In this document: one piece after another, positions 54,953-64,000 of the stretch | Layout of the letters: every line of letters begins with the position of its first letter | How positions within the stretch are numbered: the stretch's first letter is position 1 | Source: Alkaliflexus imshenetskii DSM 15055 | GTDB taxonomy: Bacteria; Bacteroidota; Bacteroidia; Bacteroidales; Marinilabiliaceae | Length of the DNA: 64,000 nt | Direction of reading: 5' to 3' | NCBI RefSeq assembly: GCF_000517065.1 | Contig: NZ_KI912105.1 | Coordinates: forward strand, 49,566 to 113,565 | Made by a program: the position numbers and the translations under genes | The notes under the pieces: model-generated | What the model was told of the DNA's origin: nothing | The model's input: the letters and a program-made list of their open reading frames with translations, nothing else | The model's database searches: none

Positions 54953-57900
54953 CTACCGCCGAAGTTCTACATAACCACTGTAACGTTTCGTTACCAGTTT
55001 TCCTTCCACATTCTTCTTCACTTCAAAAATGTAGAAATATACACCATTGGGTAACTCCTTTCCAATGGATACCATTGCTCCCACATTTGAGGTTCCATCC
55101 CAGTCATTGTTATATCTGCGACCTTCGCTACGGTAAACAATGGTACCCCAACGGTTAAATATTTCGAGTGAAGATTCTTCAGTTGCACCCAATCCGGTAA
55201 TTTCAAACCGGTCGTTTATTCCATCACCGTTTGGCGAAAATGCATTGGGCAACAGGAACGACTGGCTACCGCCGATGTCTTTGTTACCAACCATAATCAT
55301 CACTTTGGCCCAGTTAGATTCTCTGGATGTAGCTTCGGTATTGATAACACGGTACATCAAAGAATCCTGACCATAGAATGTAGGTAGCTTTTGGTAGGTT
55401 AACAAGCCTGTTAGAGGATCAATCATAGCTTCTCCGGATGTATTTAGGGTGCTAATCTGGAACTCCAGATTTTCGCCTAAAATATCCATAGATGGCAGGA
55501 ATGAAAGTCTGGTATCATTTTCACTTAGATTGATGAAACCAATTAAATCGCCTGGTCGCAAATAGAGGGTGTCAGGCACAGCAACCAGATTTGTCTGGTA
55601 CATAGTGGCAAAGCCATCCATTACTTTCCAGCATCCACCTTCGCCAACTCCAAGCACGTGATAATGACCTGGTTCAGAAACAGAACCGAAGTTCAAAACA
55701 CTACCCGTACCAAATTGAGCCACCTTGTCATATACAATCTCACCATTTTGGAGCAAATAATACCAAACAGCGACTTCTGAACCAGTTAATTCAATAACAG
55801 AAGCACCAATGGCACCGTCGCCCCGTACTTTGTGGAATCCATCAGGCGTTTTGTTTTCAGTGATGGTGAAAGTCAATGTTAGACTTACATCACAGCTACT
55901 TCCTGAATCCACACGAATTTCATAGTTCTCATCTCCATTTCCACTGTTGCGCATATTGGCAAATACAACGTCGGTTCCGGTACTTCTCAGAATTTGAATG
56001 GTACCACGAGATTCGCTATAAAGTTCATAATATACGCCTGAAACAGTATTTTCAACAACGATATTCACCCCTTCGTCCTCGGAACAATAGTCGAGTTCGT
56101 AGATATTATCTTTCAAATTAATTGCACTTAAACCAGAGTGCAGATTTACCGATATAGCTGAAGATATGTTATTCTGACAATCATTTTCAAAATTTTGAAT
56201 TTCAGCTTTCACATGATATGTACCTGAATGCGTCACAAGCCACTCCAGTCTATTCAAAGTTTCATTAAGCTCACCTGCAACATCTGTTAATGCTTCACCA
56301 TTGCGATAAAGAATGTAATCCACATTTGCAATGGGATTGAACACATATACCACATCAAACGATAGGCAATCACCACCCACGTTGGAAAGTTGTAATCCGG
56401 GATGCGCTTCGGGCAACAGACTAACAGAGAATTCAAATGGCAGACTGCTACAACCGGAAACAATGGAAGTTGCCACAATCTGATAATCACCATCAGTTAA
56501 TTGCACAGGAAACTCAATGTTAGAACCGTCACCTTCGATGGTGGCAATGCGTGTTCCGTTGCGCAACAAGCGATAGATAATGTTATTCTGAGCATTTTGT
56601 ATAGACACAGAAGTATTGCAATATCTTAATTCATCCTGAGCCAATACAATAGTACCAGTATGATCTGTCACCGTGAATGAAGCTGGTGCCGGCTTTAGCT
56701 GCACAAAAAACATTTCGCTGACACGCGGACAAATAAACAAGCTATTATTGATTCCACGAATTTGTATCAGCTCACCATTTAACCATGGATGATCAAGGAA
56801 AAACTCATTGTCCCAACGAAATGTCGTTTCATTTGGCATTACATCTGAACGCGATTCATCAAATCTTACCCAATCAGTGCCATCAAAAGTATATATGTAA
56901 TAATCCACACCACTCTGAACACCATCAATTTGAATAAAAGCATCTGAACCGCACACATCATCCTCGCTATAGCTCACAGTGAAAGCCGCAGGTGCATCAT
57001 TCACATTTAAATTGACAAAGCCTGAAATATCAACACGACACTCTCCATTACGAGACGCAGCTACAGTATAATCACCGTTCAAGTTGATACCTGTAAACGT
57101 AAGCGAGGTGCCAACAGCTGTGAGCCATTGAATTTCTATACCCTCGTGATACAAATGATAATCAACTCCAGGCTCAGTACTTTCCAGTGTAATTACTGTG
57201 TTATCATCCGGACAGATATCCGAATCGGCAATAGTAATGGTTACATTGGTATCGGGTTCATTCAATCTTTCTACTGTTACCAAACCATTCATACTGGAAG
57301 TACACCCGGTAATAATGTTTCGGGCATACACAGTATAATCACCTTCTGTAAATTGACCATTAAACAGAATTGGGAATCCATTTCCAATTTGAATATCTCT
57401 GAGCACTTTAATATCATCTTCATGATACATCAATCGGTACTCCACATTATTTTCAGAACCGTCAAGACCAATCTCAGCACCTAAAGTAACATCACAATAA
57501 TTACCCGAACCAGTTAACCTGAATGCTACAGGAAGTGGGTAATATCTAAATACTATCTTACCATGCATAGGGATGTCGGTACAGTCAACATTGCTTGCTA
57601 GCACAATGTAATCACCTTCCTGCATAAGTTCATCAAATATGACTGCATCTCCATCATTCGCTACAACTATAGATTGCACAGGGTTACCGTAGTTAACAAT
57701 GTCTCCGGCTGCATTCACACGATACAATTGATATGTCACATCAGCTTGTGAATTGGAAAGAGAGATTACTATTCCGCCAATATCACCCTGACAGAAATTA
57801 CCATCGCCTAAGATGGCATACTTACGTATTACATTTGGCACGTTCACAGTGAAGGCCTCATCGAGAAAGTCGCCACAACCATCTAACTCTGCATAAACTC

Positions 57901-60900
57901 GATAAACGCCATTGTTATCTATAATTCCTTCGGGGAATGTTAAATCAGTACCGTCACCTGTAATAGTAATTCCTGTTGAACCCTGAGTTCCCGATGAGGC
58001 ATCGGTCCACCAAATGGTGTAAACCACGCCTGGCTCTGAAGCAAGCAGAATTATACCTGCACCATTCTCACAATCCGCTCCGGCTAAATCAACAACCACA
58101 TTTTTTGTAAGGTCAGGAAGTGGTTTTTCAGTAACCTGTCCGTAGGGCATAGTAACAGAACATGCCACATTACTGTGTGTTTTAGTAGCAACCACAGAAT
58201 AGTTTCCTTCCTGATTTACAGAGAATACATGATGTCCGCCGTTGCCAGTAAAGTTGGCACCATAAGGAGTACCATCAATGTACAATTCATACAATACCCC
58301 AACTTCTGATTCGGGAAGCAGTATAGATGCAAAACCACCACCTTCGCAAAAACCATCATCACCTGTTAACACATAGGTCATAGGTAACTCTTCCGCAGTC
58401 AGGTTAATGGTACCAATGACCACTTCGCAATCCAGATTTATAAATGTACCTTTCACTGTATATAAACCGGCTTGATTATATGTGCCAGGGAATAGTAATG
58501 GTAAGGCAAGATCCGTAATACTACCTGAGGTTACAGATATAAGATCCGTACCTTCATACGAAAGCGTGTAACGCACATTGGCTTCCTGTCCGGCCAACCA
58601 AATCTCAACACCACCCTCATTCGGGCAGAATGAACCATCGTTGTCGGCTTCTACAGATATTGCCACTGGGGGGTTTACACTCTGAAGGTGAATGATATTG
58701 TTCATTGGATAGAGACAACCACCGGTAGCAGCTACCATCACGTTGTAATAGCCTTCTACGTTAAAAGTTCCAAACTCCAGTTGTCCGCCATCACCAATTT
58801 CGACTACAGAAGGGGTGAGTGGTTCACCATTGCGATACAATTCATATCCGGCAAAATTATCTGAACCATCGAGATACAAAGTAACACCCACACTACCGTC
58901 GCAGAAACGACCATCAGCTGGATCTGAGAAGAGGTTGTATATCGTTGAATTTGGAGTGGCATTAATTCGTGTTGAGCCATTCATGATGCTGGAGCAACCA
59001 GTAAGCGGATTAACAGCCAAAACAGAATATTCGCCGGCGATGCTACGTGTACCGAAACTTATAGAACTTCCAGTGCCTGGTGTAGGTCCAACCAAAACAT
59101 TGCCATTGAGTCGGAGATAATAATTGATGCCTACGGTAGAATTGCTCAAAATCAATTCAGGTGAAGGACAAGTAAAAAATTCACCATCTGTGAAATCAAA
59201 AACTTCCGGAGCCGGCAGCATCTGAACATTAGCTGTTCCTATCATCCATGCTTCTGAAATACCTGGTGTACGAACAGCTTTGGCCTGGTATGTACCACTT
59301 GTTACATTGTTCCAAACAATAAAGCCACCATCTAAAACACCTGTGGCAATAGGTGTAGTTAAATCACTTGTACTAAACAGAAGATATGTCACATCGGTTT
59401 CATATCCGGTTAGGTACAGTTGTACACCGGGCTCACCTTCGCAATAGAAAGATTCTTCCGGACGAAGCTCATACTGAAGCGGAATAGGATCAACAGAAAC
59501 TACACGTTCAATAGTGGCAGTACAGTTGAAAACATTACGCGCAATCACACCCATCCGATCGCCATCATTTAACCCTGAGTAATCATAAACATTATTGGTA
59601 GCCCAGTCATCCCAACCGCCAGCAACCGGATTTCCATTAAGCAGAAATATATATTCCACACCCCCACCGGCTGTTGCAATAAGAGTGCTTTCATTGCTAA
59701 TATGTGGAGGTTCAACATTAAATGTTAGCGTTACAACAGGATTTGGATTTACTGTAACAGCGATGGATGCAGAGGTTCCAAGACAAGAATTATTGTCACG
59801 AGCCACAACAAATACCTGATCACCATCCTGAAGTGTGGAGGTAGAATAAGTATCAAGTGCACTTTCGGCCTGAACAAGAGAAGTGACTCCTCCCCTGATG
59901 ATATAGAAAGCAAAACTGTCTCCACCCGTGCCCTGGAATGTAACCAAGGTACCATCACAAATCACATCGTTACCTTCGATTATGTCAATCTGAACAACAG
60001 GCAGATCATATACTGTTAATGTAAGTGTTGAGCTGATGTCTTCACAACCAAACGCATCAATAACACGTACATACACCTCGTCTCCATCTACAGGATTGTT
60101 AACTACAAACTGCGCGTTTGCTGATACACCCTGTGAAACATTGTTATAGAAAAATTCATACGAAGTACCTCCGGTTGCGGTAAACTCAACCTCGTCGTTA
60201 ACACATATACTATTAATATTTTTAGATACATCGGTTGTAACAACAGAGGAGATACCTGCAACAGGCTTACTGATAACCACATTAACCGATGGTGTTTGCA
60301 TGCTACATTCAAATTCACTATATCCAATTACAGATACAGAGAAGTTATCTGCCGATGCGTATGTAAACGTATTAACCGCAGAGCGTGTTCCTACAGGAAC
60401 GCCATTTACAATAAACTGATATTCATCGGCACCAGAAGCAACAAACTCCACATCCTCATTGATACATACGGTTGCCTGCGTAGCATCAACCAATAGCAAG
60501 ACAACGGATGGAATTGGATTTACTTCAAAACTAACAGCATCAGAGATTCCCTGGCAACTTCCATCACCAACCGTCACAGTAGCTGTATAAGCATCTGCCA
60601 CAAGCGTGCTTAACTGCAACACATTATTAGCACCATTGTTATAAATGATACCATTAATTGTGAATATATAGGTGGCATAACCGGCAGGCAAAGCAGTAAA
60701 CGTATAGATTTGACCTACGCAAGGTGTATCATAAGTTACATTCAGAACTGGTTCCGGAATGGGAAGAACAGTGAAATTGAGATTGGTCTCTCCAACACAA
60801 CCTGTTGCCACTGAACCAACTACACGAAGACTATAACTACCTGCAGGAAGATTCAATGTAATTGAGGCATCTGTTGAAGGTCCTTGTACAGGAACAGCAG

Positions 60901-63900
60901 AACCATCTAAATAGAAGGCATAATCATCTGCACCTGTGGCAGTAAATGACACATCAGTGTCAGCACAAATAGATGCGGAAGGATCTGCCAATTGTAAAGT
61001 TAAAACCGGATTGGCATTTACAGTAATGGGTAAAGTTTCGATGCTGCTCCAGCAGCCCTTCTCGTCACGCACCTGTACCCCATAAGTTCCACTATTGGCT
61101 AGTGTGGCACTGGCAATTTCGTAAAAGGCGTTGGGCCCTTCATAAACCGGTGTCACCAGATTGTCAAAATACCATCGGTAAACATAATTACTGCCAAATC
61201 CTGTGGCTGTAGCATCCAAACGAATGGTGCTGCCTACGCATAAAGGAGTGGAAGAGTTGTTAACCAGATTATCTATTGTAGGTAAAGGATTTACATCCAC
61301 ACTCACCGATGAACTTATGCTATTATTGACGCAACCATTGCCATCGGTAATAGACACGATGCTATAAGTAGTATTTGCCAATGGACTCACTACAAACGAA
61401 TATGGTGAGGTTGCGATTGGTGGTAGTGTGACATCGCCGCCTGGGTTGGTATTGTAAACTACAGTCCAGTTGGCACTTCCGGTTAATCCACGAATTTCCA
61501 ATGTTGCTGACTCTCCAATACACACTTCGGCATCGGAGGCAGTGGCATGGTGAATGGTACCAAGTGGCAGAGCATTTACAGTGAATGTCATCGATGTCTC
61601 GGCAGAGCAGCCAATTCCATCATACACTACTACACGTACAGTGTGAATGCCTGCACCAAACACATGCGAAAAATTCGGAGAAGAATCATCCTGTAACTCA
61701 ACGTTATCTACAAAGAATACATATCTGTTGCCACCACCTGCTACAAACGAAACCGATGAACCGGCGCAAAGCAACTGCGCACCATCAAAGGCAAGTGTAG
61801 GAATGGGATTGGCATTTACAGTAATGGGTAAAGTCTCGATGCTGCTCCAGCAGCCCTTCTCGTCACGCACCTGTACCCCATAAGTTCCACTATTGGCTAG
61901 TGTGGCACTGGCAATTTCGTAAAAGGCGTTGGGCCCTTCATAAACCGGTGTCACCAGATTGTCAAAATACCATCGGTAAACATAATTACTGCCAAATCCT
62001 GTGGCTGTAGCATCCAAACGAATGGTGCTGCCTACGCATAAAGGAGTGGAAGAGTTGTTAACCAGATTATCTATTGTAGGTAAAGGATTTACATCCACAC
62101 TCACCGATGAACTTATGCTATTATTGACGCAACCATTGCCATCGGTAATAGACACGATGCTATAAGTAGTATTTGCCAATGGACTCACTACAAACGAATA
62201 AGGTGAGGTTGCGATTGGTGGTAGTGTGACATAGCCGCCTGGGTTGGTATTGTAAACTACAGTCCAGTTGGCACTTCCGGTTAATCCACGAATTTCCAAT
62301 GTTGCTGACTCTCCAATACACACTTCGGCATCGGAGGCAGTGGCATGGTGAATGGTACCAAGTGGCAGAGCATTTACAGTGAATGTCATCGATGTCTCGG
62401 CAGAGCAACCAATTCCATCAAACACTACTACACGTACAGTGTGAGTGCCTGCTCCAAACACATGCGAAAAATTTGGAGAGGAATCATCCTGCAACTCAAC
62501 GTTATCTACAAAGAATACATATCTGTCGCCACCACCTGCTACAAACGAAACCGATGAACCGGCGCATAACAACTGCGCACCATCAAAGGCAAGTGTAGGA
62601 ATGGGATTGGCATTTACAGTGATGGGTAAAGTCTCGATGCTGCTCCAGCAGCCCTTCTCGTCACGCACCTGTACACCATAAGTACCACTGTTGGCAAGCG
62701 TGACATTGGCGATTTCATAAAATGCGTTGGGACCTTCATAAACCGGTGTCACCAGATTGTCAAAATACCATCGGTAAACATAATTACTGCCAAATCCTGT
62801 GGCTGTAGCATCCAAACGAATGGTGCTGCCTACGCATAAAGGAGTGGAAGAGTTGTTAACCAGGTTATCTATTGTAGGTAAAGGATTTACATCCACACTC
62901 ACCGATGAACTTATGCTATTATTGACGCAGCCATTGCCATCGGTAATAGACACGATGCTATAAGTAGTATTTGCCAATGGACTCACTACAAACGAATAAG
63001 GTGAGGTTGCGATTGGTGGTAGTGTGACATAGCCGCCTGGGTTGGTATTGTAAACTACAGTCCAGTTGGCACTTCCGGTTAATCCACGAATTTCCAATGT
63101 TGCCGACTCTCCAATACACACTTCGGCATCGGAGGCAGTGGCATGGTGAATGGTACCAAGTGGCAGAGCATTTACAGTGAATGTCATCGATGTCTCGGCA
63201 GAGCAACCAATTCCATCATACACTACTACACGTACAGTGTGAGTGCCTGCTCCAAATACATGCGAAAAATTCGGAGAGGAATCATCCTGCAACTCAACGT
63301 TATCTACAAAGAAAACATATCTGTCGCCACCACCTGCTACAAACGAAACCGATGAACCGGCGCATAACAATTGCGCACCATCAAAGGCAAGTGTAGGAAT
63401 GGGATTGGCATTTACAGTAATGGGTAAAGTCTCGATGCTGCTCCAGCAACCCTTCTCGTCACGCACCTGTACCCCATAAGTACCACTATTGGCTAGTGTG
63501 GCACTGGCAATTTCGTAAAAGGCGTTGGGCCCTTCATAAACCGGTGTCACCAGATTATTGAAATACCATCGGTAAACATAATTACTGCCAAATCCTGTGG
63601 CTGTAGCATCCAAACGAATGGTGCTGCCTACGCATAAAGGAGTGGAAGAGTTGTTAACCAGGTTATCGATTGTAGGTAAAGGATTTACCGTTAACGTAAG
63701 AGGGATATTTAAAACACTTTGACACCCATTTCCATCAGTTACAGAAACCAAGGTATAGGTTGTAGTAGTTAAAGGTGAAACAGTTATACTAGAACTATTG
63801 ACACCTGTAACAGAGACAGGAGGTAAATCTCCGGAACCATCATTATAAATGAAACTCCATGAAGGAGATATAGATCCGGTTGTTAGGGTAACAAGTAAAT

Positions 63901-64000
63901 TCTTATCTTCATTGATACATACCTCAGCAGGTAAAGTGGTTGTGAAAGTAGCTGCTGGTGAATCATAAACAGGAATTATAATCTCTGTTTCATCAGTACA
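54953..64000 (-). CDS. Giant T9SS surface protein with Ig-like repeats and type B sorting domain (5' end outside window)
   Basis: At least 3015 residues; the frame stays open to the right edge, so the N-terminus is missing. The visible part is a chain of Ig/PKD-like beta-sandwich repeats of about 80-100 residues, many with paired cysteines (CVGST, CAGSS, CIGES). Three near-identical 266-residue units occupy 61018-63690. Near the C-terminus a tail reads NDTRLSFLPSMDILGE, and the last ~100 residues are the type B sorting domain (LPNAFSPNGDGINDRFEI, FNRWGTIVYRSEG, GVYFYIFEVKKNVEGK..YSGYVELRR). Family members are surface adhesins or gliding-type filaments. It pairs with the PorP/SprF gene downstream. 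Confidence 0.9.
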   Translation of the reverse strand, partial: CTDETEIIIPVYDSPAATFTTTLPAEVCINEDKNLLVTLTTGSISPSWSFIYNDGSGDLPPVSVTGVNSSSITVSPLTTTTYTLVSVTDGNGCQSVLNIPLTLTVNPLPTIDNLVNNSSTPLCVGSTIRLDATATGFGSNYVYRWYFNNLVTPVYEGPNAFYEIASATLANSGTYGVQVRDEKGCWSSIETLPITVNANPIPTLAFDGAQLLCAGSSVSFVAGGGDRYVFFVDNVELQDDSSPNFSHVFGAGTHTVRVVVYDGIGCSAETSMTFTVNALPLGTIHHATASDAEVCIGESATLEIRGLTGSANWTVVYNTNPGGYVTLPPIATSPYSFVVSPLANTTYSIVSITDGNGCVNNSISSSVSVDVNPLPTIDNLVNNSSTPLCVGSTIRLDATATGFGSNYVYRWYFDNLVTPVYEGPNAFYEIANVTLANSGTYGVQVRDEKGCWSSIETLPITVNANPIPTLAFDGAQLLCAGSSVSFVAGGGDRYVFFVDNVELQDDSSPNFSHVFGAGTHTVRVVVFDGIGCSAETSMTFTVNALPLGTIHHATASDAEVCIGESATLEIRGLTGSANWTVVYNTNPGGYVTLPPIATSPYSFVVSPLANTTYSIVSITDGNGCVNNSISSSVSVDVNPLPTIDNLVNNSSTPLCVGSTIRLDATATGFGSNYVYRWYFDNLVTPVYEGPNAFYEIASATLANSGTYGVQVRDEKGCWSSIETLPITVNANPIPTLAFDGAQLLCAGSSVSFVAGGGNRYVFFVDNVELQDDSSPNFSHVFGAGIHTVRVVVYDGIGCSAETSMTFTVNALPLGTIHHATASDAEVCIGESATLEIRGLTGSANWTVVYNTNPGGDVTLPPIATSPYSFVVSPLANTTYSIVSITDGNGCVNNSISSSVSVDVNPLPTIDNLVNNSSTPLCVGSTIRLDATATGFGSNYVYRWYFDNLVTPVYEGPNAFYEIASATLANSGTYGVQVRDEKGCWSSIETLPITVNANPVLTLQLADPSASICADTDVSFTATGADDYAFYLDGSAVPVQGPSTDASITLNLPAGSYSLRVVGSVATGCVGETNLNFTVLPIPEPVLNVTYDTPCVGQIYTFTALPAGYATYIFTINGIIYNNGANNVLQLSTLVADAYTATVTVGDGSCQGISDAVSFEVNPIPSVVLLLVDATQATVCINEDVEFVASGADEYQFIVNGVPVGTRSAVNTFTYASADNFSVSVIGYSEFECSMQTPSVNVVISKPVAGISSVVTTDVSKNINSICVNDEVEFTATGGTSYEFFYNNVSQGVSANAQFVVNNPVDGDEVYVRVIDAFGCEDISSTLTLTVYDLPVVQIDIIEGNDVICDGTLVTFQGTGGDSFAFYIIRGGVTSLVQAESALDTYSTSTLQDGDQVFVVARDNNSCLGTSASIAVTVNPNPVVTLTFNVEPPHISNESTLIATAGGGVEYIFLLNGNPVAGGWDDWATNNVYDYSGLNDGDRMGVIARNVFNCTATIERVVSVDPIPLQYELRPEESFYCEGEPGVQLYLTGYETDVTYLLFSTSDLTTPIATGVLDGGFIVWNNVTSGTYQAKAVRTPGISEAWMIGTANVQMLPAPEVFDFTDGEFFTCPSPELILSNSTVGINYYLRLNGNVLVGPTPGTGSSISFGTRSIAGEYSVLAVNPLTGCSSIMNGSTRINATPNSTIYNLFSDPADGRFCDGSVGVTLYLDGSDNFAGYELYRNGEPLTPSVVEIGDGGQLEFGTFNVEGYYNVMVAATGGCLYPMNNIIHLQSVNPPVAISVEADNDGSFCPNEGGVEIWLAGQEANVRYTLSYEGTDLISVTSGSITDLALPLLFPGTYNQAGLYTVKGTFINLDCEVVIGTINLTAEELPMTYVLTGDDGFCEGGGFASILLPESEVGVLYELYIDGTPYGANFTGNGGHHVFSVNQEGNYSVVATKTHSNVACSVTMPYGQVTEKPLPDLTKNVVVDLAGADCENGAGIILLASEPGVVYTIWWTDASSGTQGSTGITITGDGTDLTFPEGIIDNNGVYRVYAELDGCGDFLDEAFTVNVPNVIRKYAILGDGNFCQGDIGGIVISLSNSQADVTYQLYRVNAAGDIVNYGNPVQSIVVANDGDAVIFDELMQEGDYIVLASNVDCTDIPMHGKIVFRYYPLPVAFRLTGSGNYCDVTLGAEIGLDGSENNVEYRLMYHEDDIKVLRDIQIGNGFPILFNGQFTEGDYTVYARNIITGCTSSMNGLVTVERLNEPDTNVTITIADSDICPDDNTVITLESTEPGVDYHLYHEGIEIQWLTAVGTSLTFTGINLNGDYTVAASRNGECRVDISGFVNLNVNDAPAAFTVSYSEDDVCGSDAFIQIDGVQSGVDYYIYTFDGTDWVRFDESRSDVMPNETTFRWDNEFFLDHPWLNGELIQIRGINNSLFICPRVSEMFFVQLKPAPASFTVTDHTGTIVLAQDELRYCNTSVSIQNAQNNIIYRLLRNGTRIATIEGDGSNIEFPVQLTDGDYQIVATSIVSGCSSLPFEFSVSLLPEAHPGLQLSNVGGDCLSFDVVYVFNPIANVDYILYRNGEALTDVAGELNETLNRLEWLVTHSGTYHVKAEIQNFENDCQNNISSAISVNLHSGLSAINLKDNIYELDYCSEDEGVNIVVENTVSGVYYELYSESRGTIQILRSTGTDVVFANMRNSGNGDENYEIRVDSGSSCDVSLTLTFTITENKTPDGFHKVRGDGAIGASVIELTGSEVAVWYYLLQNGEIVYDKVAQFGTGSVLNFGSVSEPGHYHVLGVGEGGCWKVMDGFATMYQTNLVAVPDTLYLRPGDLIGFINLSENDTRLSFLPSMDILGENLEFQISTLNTSGEAMIDPLTGLLTYQKLPTFYGQDSLMYRVINTEATSRESNWAKVMIMVGNKDIGGSQSFLLPNAFSPNGDGINDRFEITGLGATEESSLEIFNRWGTIVYRSEGRRYNNDWDGTSNVGAMVSIGKELPNGVYFYIFEVKKNVEGKLVTKRYSGYVELRR
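61018..63690 (-). repeat. Tandem 798-bp repeats in the giant surface protein
   Basis: The period is exactly 798 bp (266 codons), seen from the identical site CAGT(A/G)ATGGG at 61021, 61819, 62617 and 63415. The units are nearly identical in DNA, differing by few mostly silent changes, a sign of recent duplication or gene conversion. A partial unit ends the array on each side. Confidence 0.9.

Noticed and set aside
61585..63479. Plus-strand ORFs repeated three times within 61.5-63.5 kb
   Set aside because: They are antisense shadows of the 798-bp tandem repeats in the giant surface protein.
54953..63751. TTG start of the giant protein at 63751
   Set aside because: The frame stays open to base 64000 with matching Ig-like repeat sequence, so the start lies outside the window.

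Overview
The window reads as a chromosome segment from a Bacteroidota bacterium, probably of the class Bacteroidia. It has a type IX secretion (T9SS) substrate with a type B sorting domain next to a PorP/SprF gene, many 6-bladed beta-propeller lipoproteins, small NVEALA-like leader peptides, and promoters that fit the phylum's TTTG-N19-21-TANNTTTG consensus (best example upstream of rnpB).

Layout. (1) 1-9.6 kb is ordinary core genome: ketopantoate reductase, a DASH-type photolyase/cryptochrome, ferritin, a biotin carboxylase plus biotin carrier pair, a PHP phosphatase, release factor 3, a hotdog thioesterase, a DUF2179 membrane protein and a structured 6S-like RNA with its own promoter and terminator. 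(2) 9.6-31.4 kb is an AT-rich accessory island read on the minus strand: a 937-residue transglutaminase-like lipoprotein, two O-antigen-ligase/TPR proteins, a signal peptidase I, secreted proteins, a trypsin-like protease, beta-propeller lipoproteins, a thioredoxin-like protein, an NVEALA-like peptide and IS debris (IS21 over an IS4-like remnant). (3) 31.5-40 kb is an RND efflux locus (adaptor plus two pump subunits) with hairpin-forming CTCTGTG repeat arrays around a GxxExxY-family gene. (4) 40-49.2 kb returns to the NVEALA/propeller island, with two more peptide cassettes, a dead peptide gene and a relic of a third O-antigen ligase gene. (5) 49.2-64 kb is core again: a YihY/BrkB membrane protein, RNase P RNA, a double-SPOR protein, a PorE-like OmpA protein, PorP/SprF and a giant T9SS adhesin-like protein that runs off the right edge.

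The most interesting part is the repeated cassette. Three intact genes and one dead gene encode short peptides whose first ~45 residues are almost identical while the rest is unrelated and holds an even number of cysteines (4, 4, 6 and 4). Each intact gene sits behind a nearly identical ~0.2-kb leader and a ~0.75-kb repeat. The repeat carries an 11-bp stem hairpin, an extended Shine-Dalgarno-like sequence that is rare in this phylum, and an ORF open in all four full copies. Each intact peptide gene is followed by a beta-propeller lipoprotein gene, and in two cassettes then by a CxxC thioredoxin-like protein. The genetic logic suggests exported, disulfide-bonded, diversifying peptides with dedicated envelope partners; this function is inferred and not shown by the sequence.
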